A DNA stretch of 34,441 nt from Folioceros fuciformis. Taxonomy: Eukaryota; Anthocerotophyta; Anthocerotopsida; Anthocerotales. The notes under the pieces were generated by a model, which saw only the letters and a program-made list of their open reading frames with translations, was not told the DNA's origin and made no database searches. Positions within the stretch are counted from its first letter, which is position 1; each line of letters opens with the position of its first letter. This document shows positions 1-10,159 of this stretch, piece by piece. The stretch spans positions 49,185-83,625 of the forward strand of contig JBNGIO010006328.1 of the NCBI GenBank assembly GCA_049999805.1, in the 5' to 3' direction. A program made the position numbers and the translations under genes.

Positions 1-1360
1 TGTGTAAGGCGTTTTGCCAACATGGCTTGGGATGTCGAGTTGACTTGTGGATTTCCAGCAGAGGATGTGAAGCAATCCAGCTTGTATAAATCAGCCTGTA
101 AGGTACCAAGGGCTAGAATACGGTCTGTCTGCATCTCTCGCAGCTCACAGTGATTTTCGCTGAAGGAAATATGAACCATCCAGTCCCTGCAGAGATGCCA
201 AATTGACATGAGATTTTTACACATATGTGGGACGTGTAGCACTTGGTGGAGCAAGCGGGTTGATCCATTTAGCAGCTGAATTTGCACAGTGCCGCAACCA
301 GCAACTGCAAGTCCACTCCCATCTCCAAGTAGGACAAATTGTCCAGGTGCATAGGCGTTATATTTTATGAAGCCTTCTCGCATGTAGCATATGTGTGCGG
401 AGGCACCCGAGTCGACAAACCAGTGATTTTGATCAGCCTTGGTGTGTGCGAGGAACACAATAAGAATGGTGTTTGGATTTATCGTTTTGGCCTGGGCAAC
501 GACATGAGCCTCAAGTGCTCTCCTCAGCTCCCTGGCTTTTTTCTTTCTACAGTCAACCTCTATGTGGCCTAGAAGACGGCACCAATTGCAGGTGAGTTTC
601 CTATGGTTGGGGTTTGGCGGAGCTCGACCTTCATTTGTCTTGCCTCTGCCTTGCGATGATGATGATGGTGGTCTTGTAGTAAAGCGGCCACCATGACCCC
701 CTCTTCCTCCTCTGCCAACATACAGGACCTGGTTGTGCAAACCTTGGCCTTCACGGCTTGAGTGCATGGTAGCTTCCTCTTCAAGAAAAGCACCAATTGT
801 GTTGGATAAGGACATAGTAGCAGCAGTAGCAGTCCTCAAGCTGCTGTTTTGTGTGCTGACAAATACCCGGTATTTGTCTGGCAGTGACATGAGCAAAGCC
901 ACCGAAGCCTGCAACTCCGTGACTATCGTGCCTGCAGATGCCAACTTCTGTCTAAGGTGGCAAAATTGCATCACATGCTCCTCAACACTATCCGTGTCCT
1001 TCATCTTACAATTCCAAAAAGATCTGGTGGCATGTACCAGGGAGGACTGATTTGTGGTCGCAAACATTTGTGACAAGGCTGTGTGCACGCCATGTGTGAT
1101 CCAAAGGCATCATCAATGTGGTGGATCATTGAACTATCGATGGTGGCCTCCAATATGGTCCTTGCTCTAAGGTCTTTCTTCATCCAAACTGCAACATCGG
1201 CCTGCGGTGCGTTGGCCCCTGGCTTGGAGATTGTGCCATCCACGATGTCCCACAATTCCTCGACTTGCAGCAAGGTCTTGACCCTACGAGCCCAGACATC
1301 ATAGTTTGCCCCAGAGAACCGGTCCTTGTCTTTGAAATCAAGGCGTGTCACACTCGCCAT
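1..1360 (-). mobile_element. Ty1/copia retrotransposon, gag and protease part, truncated by window edge
   Basis: Read on the reverse strand, the frame opens with ATG at 1360 (MASVTRLDF) and a copia Gag N-terminus (FSGANYDVWARRVKTLLQ). After one frameshift near 1085 a single open frame runs to the window edge. It carries the Gag core, a Gly/Arg-rich stretch (about 719-660), a CCHC zinc knuckle (CNWCRLLGHIEVDC, CX2CX4HX4C, about 590-550) and then an aspartic protease start with the catalytic DSGAS (about 420-405). Integrase and reverse transcriptase would lie beyond position 1. Gag binds the element RNA and the protease cleaves the polyprotein. The single frameshift is the only clear defect, so this copy looks younger than the copia at 4270-10051. 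An upstream in-frame TTG at 1393 is not a likely start. Confidence 0.85.
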
Positions 1361-2359
1361 AATAGCTGGTGAGCTTATTAGCCAAGTAGGCAATGTTCCT
1401 TGGAACCAATGTCGAGATTTTGAGAATTTTGACGTGGTGAAGAAGAGCGGGCTTTCACAGGCGAGGTATCAGCATGCTGCCCTTTGCTTTTGCCTCGTGG
1501 CCTCTCAGCAGAAGTTGACCTCTTCGGAGGCATCAACCATGGTAGCAGGTTGTGTCATCAATAATAAATCTGGAGGGATTGTGGTGACCTGCTCCAGTCT
1601 CAAAAGTGCACACTGACACTTGCTGCAGCAAGAAAGTGCTGTCACCACGGCCAGATTCTGCCTTTAGTCCTTGCCGCCGGTACTTGAGTTTGCCATCGAT
1701 TGCTGTCACGTCTCTACCAGGCCTGATTCTGCTTGAGATTGTTGCCACCGCGGCTTGCACCTGCCCCGGCTGGTGCATCCATGGCTTGCTCCTACTCTAT
1801 TTAATGCTGCCGCGGCCGGATTCTGCTCCGCAACCATCCAGGAACACCGGGCCGGTTTGTGCCTACGGCTGGCAAGGAGCAGAGCCCTCACAACCACGCT
1901 CAATCGTGCCATGATTTGCTGCTGCGCCGCTGCAGGGTTTGATTCCCTACCTCCGTTGCTGCCGCAAATGTTGCCGTGGTTGGTTCCTTGTCCATCCATG
2001 TAAATCGGCAGCCTAGAGAGGCATCTGTGCAGCTTGAGATTCATTACCTCGCCTCGCACCTCGTGCATCAGGGCCTCAAAGGAAACAGGCACTCACTGCC
2101 ATGCAGCACCACGCCATCGTCGTGCCGTGCTGCGCTGTGGCATCACACCTCCGACCTCATGCACACGGCCGAGTGCTCCTTGAATTCCACGGCACAGATA
2201 AGAAAAAAAAAAACCGTTGGCCATGAGAGGCGCGATGCATCCCGGCTTGTTGCTCACAAGGATTTATTGCTCATATTTTCCTTTTTTTCATTTTTTTGTT
2301 TCAAAAAAAAGAAAGGAAGATCACAATCTCCTCCTCTCCATGGCATCTCTTACCACCTT
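1361..2359 (-). other. Probable untranslated leader of the reverse-strand copia element
   Basis: This roughly 1-kb stretch lies between the candidate primer-binding site (2360-2371) and the Gag ATG at 1360. The short open frames on both strands match no family I know. It contains loosely repeated blocks around the motif GATTCTGC (near 1655, 1725 and 1820, and a weaker one near 1937), spaced about 90-110 bp apart. I read it as leader sequence and see no gene in it. Confidence 0.45.
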
Positions 2360-2371
2360 GCTCTAATACCA
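2360..2371 (-). other. Candidate primer-binding site of the reverse-strand copia element
   Basis: On the reverse strand this reads TGGTATTAGAGC, one mismatch from TGGTATCAGAGC, the site complementary to initiator tRNA-Met that plant Ty1/copia elements usually use. It lies upstream of the Gag start in the correct orientation, about 1 kb away. Confidence 0.6.
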
Positions 2372-2640
2372 TACAAAAACAAGAGAAGCGTCTTACATTG
2401 AGAATGATCGTGTGTAGTAGTGAATAACAAAAGCAATGTCTTGTGTCTTATGCCATACACTATGGCGGTTAGGTATTTAGTGATTATGTGTCTTTTCACA
2501 TTAGGCTATCTAGCCCTAGCTAAAACTTATTTAACTTAACCTAGTTGTTGACTAGCTGACGCTAGACTATTTCCTAGGCTTCACTTTGCAATGCTCACTC
2601 TAAATGTGTATGTAGTGGTTGGGAGAGGAGGGGGCTGAGA
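2372..2640 (-). repeat. Candidate 5' LTR of the reverse-strand copia element (boundaries unsure)
   Basis: The LTR should directly abut the primer site. This AT-rich, gene-free stretch is in the right place and contains an AT-rich TATA-like run near 2525-2545. The expected TG...CA ends are not clear, and the other LTR lies outside the window, so the boundaries cannot be proved. The call rests on position alone. Confidence 0.35.
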
Positions 2641-4269
2641 TTACTAGGTGCGCATCCTAATAGCCAGAGATGGAAAGCCATCACACACACTAAAGGAGAA
2701 GATCTTCAGGATAATGGCATCAGGAGGAGTATTAACGAGCAAAGAGAGGAAGGAAGTTGAGTACTATAGTGGTGTGTACCTGTCAGGCAAGCACCAATTT
2801 GTGGACATCCAACTTAAAGAAGCTACTGTTTTGGCGCTTCCTTTAAAGGCATAGTGGCGATGGATCCTATCAGCCCCGTGGACGAAAGTCCACGCCGAGA
2901 AGGCTCTGGACCAAGAAGGAAGGGGGACCTGCAGGACTATGACCCATGAAGACATGGCAGTCACGGTTGTGCGAAAATCAAAGCGTATACAAAAGAAGAT
3001 GAAAGAGCTCATGCTGAGTAGTCCTTGTGCAGGAGTGGGGGGTAGTGGTATTGCCTGGCCATCGAAACCCAATGCAATTCGGAAACTTTTGAGTAAGGAA
3101 GACAACATGGATGGGAATTGACCAACTGGGGAAGTATGAGCGTCGGACTCGTCTATGGGTCCTATCTTGGAATGTGCGAGGTTTGGGAGGTTGGTCAAAA
3201 TCTGCCTCTAAGTGTCGTAGGCTGCAGCATCTCCTACGAGAGGAAATTACCTAGGCTGTGGTGTGTATTTAGGAACACAAAGTATCAGCCGACCACATAT
3301 CAAGAAATCAAGAAAATTTTCTTGCCAGGGCTTACAGTGTGGGTCCGGGCAAGAGCTACAGAAGAAGGAGCTAGTTCTTACCCTAGTGAGTATGATTCGG
3401 ACACGATGGGAGGTGTCTCTGTCACGATTCATCCAGAACAAGCACAAAACGTTTTGGAGACAGGGCAAGACGAATTGGGTAGATTTGTTTGGGTGGTGTT
3501 GTAGACTACTTAAGGGCCCTTGGGCATTTGCAACGTTTATGCCCCTAACGCTGGGTCGGAAAGGAGTCTCTTGTGGGGTCGACTAGGTGAACATCTGAAT
3601 GATCAGATACCATGGATGATGGCGGGCGACTTCAATTTTGTAGAAAGGCGTGAGGACATCCAAGGGGTCAGTGAGGTGGACATCCGAAGGGTGCCCTTAT
3701 CGTGGCAAGAGCTGAGGGATACTAATCTGAATGTGCAAGATCCTTGGATGGCTCTTCCGGCGCACCGTCACCAAGACTCTCTTAGATTCAGTTTGTCCAA
3801 TCAGCAGCCGGCATCTTATGGGGCTAAAAGGCTAGATAGATTTTATGTTTCCGCCAGGTGGCTGCCGTATGTGAAACAATATAGTATTTTGGCTAGTACG
3901 GTGCTATTAGACCACCACCTGATCAGCTTGCTTTTGCAGCTCTNNNNNNNNNNTACGGTGCTATTAGACCACCACCTGATCAGCTTGCTTTTGCAGCTCT
4001 CCCCCGAAGACTTCCGGCACAAAAGGGACAAAAGAGGGTTTCGCATGAATACTTCTCTTTTAGCGGAAGAAGGTGTGTATGAGCGCACTAAGGTTCTATG
4101 GCAAGGAATAGAACAAGGAGATGAGCTAGCACTGCAAAGGCTTATGAGTGCGAATACTGAAGCTACCACCTTTTTGAGGAGGCTTGGTTCACAGCGCAAG
4201 AAAGAAAAAGCCAGGATAGAGGACTTCCTTCGGGATGAATTGGGCTACGTCCAAAGAGCAGGAGAAGTG
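2641..4269 (+). mobile_element. LINE (non-LTR retrotransposon) fragment with AP-endonuclease domain, broken
   Basis: The clear part is an apurinic-type endonuclease of plant LINE ORF2. It starts with LSWNVRGLGG (from 3162), then CI-stop-EHK (3264-3281), GGVSVTIHPE, GICNVYAPNAG (about 3523), MMAGDFNF, KRLDRFYVS and LLDHHLISL. These supply the family's N, E, GDFN, LDR and (S)DH motifs. The domain nicks target DNA for target-primed reverse transcription. There is a frameshift near 3340 and in-frame stops at 3252, 3270, 3502 and 3511. The reverse transcriptase is missing because the copia LTR starts at 4270. The segment 2641-3160 has short Lys-rich open pieces that may be the end of ORF1 or the start of ORF2, but I do not recognise them. 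The 3944-3953 gap lies inside the domain. Confidence 0.8.
3897..4000. repeat. 10-N assembly gap flanked by an identical 47-bp duplication
   Basis: Positions 3897-3943 and 3954-4000 are identical, separated only by ten N bases. That is the signature of two contig ends that overlap but were scaffolded instead of merged, so the real sequence probably has one copy. Repeat plus gap is 57 bp, which keeps the reading frame. The translation through here therefore looks intact but contains an artificial repeat. Confidence 0.85.
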
Positions 4270-4540
4270 TGTAGGGTTAATAAAGCCCAATATGCTTAGA
4301 CTAATGTGTTTAGTATAAAATTAGTGTCTAGTTAAGTACCATTAGTTTAGATTAGCTTAAGCTAATCTGTAAGAAGCTTCTTGCGTAGCTTCCTGTGCGC
4401 TTCTTGTGAAGCTTCCTAGGGAGCTCTTCTAGAGAGTATAAATACCCCTACAACTCCCTTGCTATTGAGACTCTGTGTGAGAGTGTGACGTCTCTTTCTC
4501 CTCTCCTCCTTCACCATGCAGCTCCTCTAGCGATCCTTCA
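4270..4540 (+). repeat. 5' LTR of the copia element
   Basis: The LTR starts TGTAGGGTTAA and ends GCGATCCTTCA (TG...CA). It aligns along its length with the copy at 9761-10051. It contains a perfect 20-bp palindrome (4349-4368), four short repeats of the type AGCTTCYTG (about 4374-4420) and a TATA box, TATAAATA (4437-4444), which would set transcription start about 30 bp downstream. It is 271 bp long. Confidence 0.9.
4437..4444 (+). promoter_or_regulatory. TATA box in the 5' LTR
   Basis: TATAAATA in the LTR, about 100 bp before the LTR end, fits the U3/R border. The nested copy keeps it (7429-7436), while the 3' LTR has the degraded form TGTAAATA near 9928. Confidence 0.65.
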
Positions 4541-4542
4541 AT

Positions 4543-4554
4543 TGGTATCAAAGC
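4543..4554 (+). other. Primer-binding site (initiator tRNA-Met type)
   Basis: TGGTATCAAAGC lies 2 bp after the LTR end and differs by one base from the canonical TGGTATCAGAGC. The nested copy (from about 7552) has the canonical form. Confidence 0.8.
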
Positions 4555-5317
4555 GGATGTGGAGCAACATGGTGATGTTCCTAACGCTGCGGACAAGGTG
4601 CTCAAGTCGACTGTGAGGGAGGCATCGGAGTGGGAGTGGCTGTATGCAGCATCCATAGGAGCACGGAGCTCCAAGAGCATGGGTGCCAAGGACGTTGCGG
4701 GCGCCCAGCCACAAGGAGAGCGGGGTGCAGTACGCTAGCCCACGAGGTGCGGGCACAGCAAGCCCACGGGGCTCTAGCAGGCAGACGCCCCAGCCATAGG
4801 GTGCTGCGGTGGTGCTGGGAGGGTGCTGCCAGGCCCCGACCCGGACGTAGCCGGGCCGTTAGGCACGGGGCGCCGGGTGCAGGGCACCAGACTCCAAGCC
4901 TCCAGGCGCCAAAGTGTCGACCTTGGGGCACTGGGGTGCCGCCAGGGCACAGCCAGGCAGGCCGGCAGGCGCGGATCCGGCTGGCGGACGCTAGCGGCGC
5001 CGACTCGGCTGACAGGCGAGGACCTGGTCGGCGGGCGAGGACTAGGCCAATGGGCGAGGACCCGGCCGACGGGCGCTAGATCGTGGACGCCGGATCGTCG
5101 AGAGCGCAGACGCCGAGAGCAAGGGTGTGGGCGCCGAACCAATCCCGGTCTCGGAAGTTAGGAATTCGATCGGACGACGGGAAACATTCCAGTTGTGAGC
5201 GACTGAGGCCCAAATTGTGGACAATCGTTTAGAACAAGATTGAGGGCAACAAAATCTACATTACAATTCGATTGTTTTCTAACTAGCCTTTTGCTTGATT
5301 TGCATCGATTTTGAAAC
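4555..5317 (+). other. GC-rich leader of the copia element
   Basis: This is untranslated sequence between primer site and gag. Positions 4600-5150 are strongly GC-rich, which keeps several frames open on both strands by chance. I recognise no protein in them. A three-copy, 19-bp-period repeat built on GGCGAGGAC lies at 5015-5071. The first part (to about 4612) is shared with the nested copy at 7555-7620. Confidence 0.65.
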
Positions 5318-8300
5318 ATGGCGTCCTCAGAAAACATCATGTTCAATATCGAGAAGTTAGATAGTACTAACTTCCCGTTCTGGAAAGAATAAGTGTATAA
5401 TGTTCTAGTACAGAAGAAGCAGATCAAGCCCATCAAGCTGCTAGGAGTGAAACCTGTTACCATGACTCTGGATGAGTCGCAGGATCTAGATGAGCTTGCT
5501 AGGTCTACCATCATGCTAACATTAACGAAGTCGGTCTACTTCAACGTGAAAGACAAGACCACAAGTTACGAGCTATGACAGAAGTTGTGTGGCTTGTATG
5601 AGAAGCAAAGTGCGGCTTCTCACGTGTACTGGTTGAAACAACTGGTGGACTTGAAGATGAAGGAAGGGACGAGGATGTCCGATCATTTCAATGAGTTCAA
5701 TACCATTTTTAGCTAGCTCTCATCTCAAGGTATCTCGTTCCCAGATCCCGTGAGAGCTATGTTTCTGTTGGTTACATTACCAGAGAGCTGGGACACTTTT
5801 CGTACAGCTCTGAGTAATTCCGTTCCTGCCAGTGGTCTTACCGTTGTAAGTGTAGAAGGTAACCTGTTAATAGAGGAGGTGAACAAGAAGAATATGGAAC
5901 CTTCGAAAGGTTCCACTGCCCTCATGGTGAGAGGAAGGTCCACTTCAAAGGGGAAGTACAAAGAGCGAAGTCTTTCCCATAGTAAATCTCATAGTCGTAA
6001 CAATGTTGAGTGTTACCACTGTCACAAGAAGGGACACATCAGAAGGGACTGCGAGAAGTTCAAGAAGGACAAAGGCAAGGAGAAGAAGCAGAGCGACAAC
6101 AAGGCAAGTTCGAGTATTAAGCGTGACGAGGTGAACTCTATTGATGATGGAGATGTTTTTATCTCTTCTTCCTTCGATTCTGCACAACTGATAGCCGTGG
6201 AGAGTCACTTATTCTCTAATTGGATAATTGACTCTGGAACATCTTTCCATGTTACTCCGCATAGGGAGTGGTTTAGCACTTATGATGCTACTAGGAAAGG
6301 ATGTGTTCGGCTTGGAAATAACTACGCATGCGAGGTTGCAGGCTTTGCTGATGTGCAGCTGAAGTTTGACAACGGGTCTTCATTTGTGCTAAAGGATGTT
6401 AGGCATGTTCCGAAGTTGACAAAGGGCATGATTAGTGCAGGGCAGTTGGATGACGTTGGCTACCACTGTTGGTTTGGAGATCATTCTTGGAAGATCTCCA
6501 AAGGTTCTCTTGTGTTAGCTCGTGGATTGAAGTGTGGCACTTTGTACTCACTTCAGGTAACCACTGTCAAGGATCATGTGATTTGTGTAACGAAACAGCC
6601 AAGTGTTTCCTTGTGGCATAGTTGGTTAGGACATATGTCTCAAAAAGGAATAAAGATACTATCTCGTTTTGGTTGCGTCCCTGCTTTTGACTTCTCCGAT
6701 TTCTCCCTGTGTGAGCACTGTTTGTACGGGAAACAGACGAAGTCACCACATGGAGCAAGAGGTAAACACAAAAGTAAACCTCTTGAATTGGTTCACAATG
6801 ACGTTTGTGGACCTATGCCCATTGTATCGTTAGGCGGTGCATCCTATTTTGTCACTGTCATAGATGATTTCTCACGCAAGGTGTGGGTTTATTCTTTAAG
6901 GAAAAAGGATGATGTTCTGACAATGTTTTAGAAATTCGTCACCCTTGTGGAGAATCAGTCTGGCCTCCAACTGAAGTGTCTAAGGACAGACAATGGGGGA
7001 GAATATGTTTCAAAGGCTTTCCAGTCATTTTGTGATTCCAAGGGAATCAAGAGAGAATTGACTACCCCGTATACTCCTCCCTAGAATGGTGTGAAGCTGA
7101 ACGGATGAACAGGACCATCCAGGAGAGGATGCATAGTTTGTTGTCAAACTCTGGATTGTCTAACGGATTTTGGGCAGAAGCATTGTCTACTACGGTGCAT
7201 CTTATTAACAAATCTCCTAATAGGGCTATGGATGAACAGGTTCCAGAAGAGATGTGGTCTAGAAAGAAGCCGTCATACAAGCATCTATGAGTGTTTGGCT
7301 GCGAGGCATACTACCATGTTCCGAAAGAGTTTCAGGACAAGTTGGCTCCTAAGTCAAGAAAATGTATTTTTCTTGACTAATTTGTAGGAAGCTTCTTGTG
7401 AAGCTTCCTTGGCAGCTCTTCTAGAGGGTATAAATACTCCCCTTGAGCTCCCTTGCAATATAGAGAGACATAGAGAGTGTGAGACCTCTCTTTCTCCTCT
7501 CCTTCTTGCTTCCTCCTTCACCATGTGGCTCCCCTAGCGATCCTTCAACTGGTATCAGAGCCCAGGTTGTGGAACAAGATGGTGATGTCTGTAGGTGCTG
7601 CGGACAAGGTGCTCAAGGCTCCGGAGTGAAGGTAGCAAGCATCCTGGGGGCCGTCAGAGGCCACTCTGCTGCTAGGGGTGTAGGGGGCTCCAGCCTCGCT
7701 GTGCTCAGGCGGCGAAAGTGGTAGCGCGGAGCTACACAGTGGGAGGGCTCCGCTATGCCATCCCGCAACGCGGCTCCAAGAAGCGGGCAGCGCTAGGCCC
7801 CAGGGCGCGGGGCCTATTTTTCTTGGCTATGGTGACTCTGGTGAGATGGGATACCGTTTATGGGATCCAGAAGCCAAGAAGGTTGTTCGCAGCAATGATG
7901 GGTTCTTCAATGAGACCAAGATGCACAAGAAGCCAACTCCAACTGTGGAGGTGCGACGGGTGGTCTTCCAAGAAGATGCACTTGATCGTCACGGGTAGGT
8001 TGAACGTCGTGATGTGCAAGAACCCGTTCCTCCACTTGTAGAAGAAGAGAGAGTGCAACTAGCTCCAGTCAAAGGCGCCTATGCTTCGTAGGTCAAGAAG
8101 GATTTCACGTCCTCTTAACAAGTATGTTGTATCTCTTGATTATGTCATACTAACGGATTGTGGGGAGCCCTCTTGTTACCAAGAGGCCATGGCAGTGACT
8201 GACAAGGACAAGTGGGAGAAGGCGATGCAGTCGCAGATGGATTCGCTCTGTAAGAACCAAACTTGGGAGTTGGTTCGGCTGCCTAGGGATAAGAAGGCAT

Positions 8301-9718
8301 TGCCATGCAAATGGGTGTATAAGACAAAGGTCATATCCCATTACGGCAAACCCAAGTACAAGGCACGATTGGTTGCGAAAGGATTTAAGCAACAGCAAGG
8401 TATTGACTTTGATGAGATTTTCTCACCAATTGTCAAAATGACCACTTTGCGATGTGTTCTTGCTCTAGTTGCGAGGAATGACATGGAACTTGTCCAGATG
8501 GATGTGAAGTTGGCATTTCTGTATGGTGATCTCCAGGAAGAGGTATACATGCAGCAACCAGAGGGTTTCATTGAGAAGGGCAAAGAGAATATGGTGTGCA
8601 AGTTAAAGAAGAGGCTTTATAGTTTGAAGCAGGCACCCAGGGAGTGGTATGACAAGTTCCACTCATTTATGCTTTCTCAAGGCTACAAACGTAGCGATGA
8701 GGATCATTGCCTCTATACGAAGCAAGCTAAGGATGGAAGCTTGCTCATTTAAGTCCTCTATGTGGATGATATGCTAATTGCTGGGAATAGCAGTGATGAG
8801 ATTTCAGCGTTGAAGTCAAAGTTGAATGCTCGCTTTGACATGACAGACTTGGGAGAGGCCAGTTATATTCTTGGCATGCGTATTCGTTAAGACAGACATA
8901 AGCATTTGCTTTACTTGTCTCAGAGTGAATACATTAACATGGTGCTTCAACGTTTCAATGTGGAGAAGAGGAAGGTATTGAGTACTCCGTTGCCTCCATA
9001 TGTGAAACTTTTGAGCAAGGATTGCCTAAGCTCTACGGAGGACAAAGCTGAAATGGAGAAGGTTCGATACTCATCAGTTGTAGGGAGTTTGATGTATGCA
9101 ATGTTTGCTACACGTCCTGACATTGCTTTTGCAGTGGGAGTGGTTAGCACGTTTATGTCAAACCCTGGCAAGAAGCATTGGGAGGTAGTAAAAGGAGTTA
9201 TGAGGTATTTAAATGGTACAAAAGCTTTGTGCATATGTTTTGGTAGTGAAGATGCATCTGTCGTTGGATATACGGATGCTGATTATGCAAGGGATATGGA
9301 CAAAAGGAGGTCCGCATCAGGTTATGTCTTCATGTGCACTGGAGGGGTAGTCTCATGGCGATCTCGTTTGCAATCGTGCATAACGTTATCTACCACAGAG
9401 GCCGAGTATGTTGCAGCGACTAAGGCTTGCAAGGAAGCTATGTGGCTTGCTCGTTTAGTGGGAGATTTGGGGATCAAGGTTGAGCTGCCAGCGTTGCATT
9501 GTGATAGCTAGAGTGCTATCCAATTGGCGAAGAATCCAGTGTTTCATGCGAAGACCAAACATGTGGAAGTGAAGTATCACTTCATTCGAGAGGTGTTGGA
9601 AGATAAGAGGGTATAGCTTGTCAAAGTTTACACCAGTTAGAACCCTGTAGATGTTCTTACCAAGGGGCTCTCTACGAAGCAATTCGCACAGGCTCGAACA
9701 CTAATGGGCATGAGGTAG
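5318..9718 (+). pseudogene. Copia gag-pol polyprotein, broken by stops, frameshifts and an insertion
   Basis: It starts at ATG 5318 (MASSENIMFNIEKLDSTNF). Domains in order: Gag core; CCHC knuckle CYHCHKKGHIRRDC (about 6013-6054); protease DSGTS (about 6232); integrase with HSWLGHM and CEHC zinc ligands, then HNDVCGP, LRTDNGGEY and NGV...MNRT; reverse transcriptase (WVYKTK, QMDVKLAFLYGDL, YVDDM at about 8759); RNase H (TDADYA, STTEAEY). It ends at TAG 9716-9718. In-frame stops are at 5390, 5576, 5714, 6929, 7082, 7288, 7996, 8089, 8750, 8888, 9509, 9614 and 9638. There are frameshifts near 7092 (two extra bases) and 8080, and a foreign segment at 7376-7814. It cannot make a working polyprotein. 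Confidence 0.92.
7365..7825 (+). mobile_element. Nested LTR-plus-leader segment flanked by an 11-bp direct repeat
   Basis: Positions 7376-7814 interrupt the integrase C-terminal region and consist of the 3' half of an LTR (with TATAAATA at 7429-7436 and the end GCGATCCTTCA), a perfect primer site TGGTATCAGAGC, and leader sequence related to 4555-4612. The interrupted coding sequence resumes in the same frame. The 11-mer TATTTTTCTTG occurs exactly on both sides (7365-7375 and 7815-7825). The LTR part starts inside U3, upstream of the TATA box, so it is not a simple copy of a normal transcript. Confidence 0.8.
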
Positions 9719-9749
9719 ACCACTCTCCTATGAAGGTAAATTGGCCTTT

Positions 9750-9759
9750 AAGTGGGAGG
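9750..9759 (+). other. Polypurine tract
   Basis: AAGTGGGAGG directly precedes the 3' LTR. This is the usual place and composition of the plus-strand primer in plant copia elements. Confidence 0.7.
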
Positions 9760-9760
9760 T

Positions 9761-10051
9761 TGTAGGGTTAAGAAAGCCCAATGTGCTTAGACTAATGTGT
9801 TTAGTCTAAGATTAGTGTTTAGTTAAGTATCATTTGTTTAGATTAGCTTAAGCTAATCTGTATGAAGCTTCTTGCACAACTTCCTGTGCGCTTCTTGTGA
9901 AGCTTCCTTGGGAGCTCTTCTTGAGGGTGTAAATACCTCCTTGAGCTCCCTTGCAATAGAGACATTGTGAGAATGTGAAACCTCTCTTTCTCCTCTCCTC
10001 CTTGCTTCCTCGTCTCCTCCTTCACCATGTGGCTCTTTTAGCGATCCTTCA
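9761..10051 (+). repeat. 3' LTR of the copia element
   Basis: It starts TGTAGGGTTAAG, ends GCGATCCTTCA and matches the 5' LTR with many differences (291 versus 271 bp). The 20-bp palindrome is intact at 9840-9859. The TATA box is degraded (TGTAAATA). A 9-bp repeat-like indel near 10000 accounts for part of the length difference. Confidence 0.9.
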
Positions 10052-10159
10052 TATGGTACCTTGTCCTTCTATTTTGTGAGTTGTATCATCTCCTAAACTT
10101 ACATATCTCGCCCCTTGTATTGGCTGCAGACTAGTAAAATAGGAGTGATGAGGGGTCAT

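Larger units (their letters stand above)
4270..10051 (+). mobile_element. Full-length but dead Ty1/copia LTR retrotransposon
   Basis: The order is 5' LTR (4270-4540), primer site (4543-4554), GC-rich leader, gag-pol in copia order (Gag, protease, integrase, reverse transcriptase, RNase H; 5318-9718), polypurine tract (about 9750-9759) and 3' LTR (9761-10051). The two LTRs differ by many substitutions and small indels, so the insertion is old. No 5-bp target duplication is visible: AAGTG precedes the 5' LTR and TATGG follows the 3' LTR. A second LTR-plus-leader segment interrupts the integrase region at 7376-7814. Confidence 0.92.

Noticed and set aside
1706-2401. Open frames in the leader of the left copia element
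   Set aside because: They are short, repeat-driven and mutually overlapping, with no recognisable product.
4602-5161. Long open frames on both strands in the copia leader
   Set aside because: All overlap one another in GC-rich DNA, none has a domain, and position between primer site and gag explains the region.
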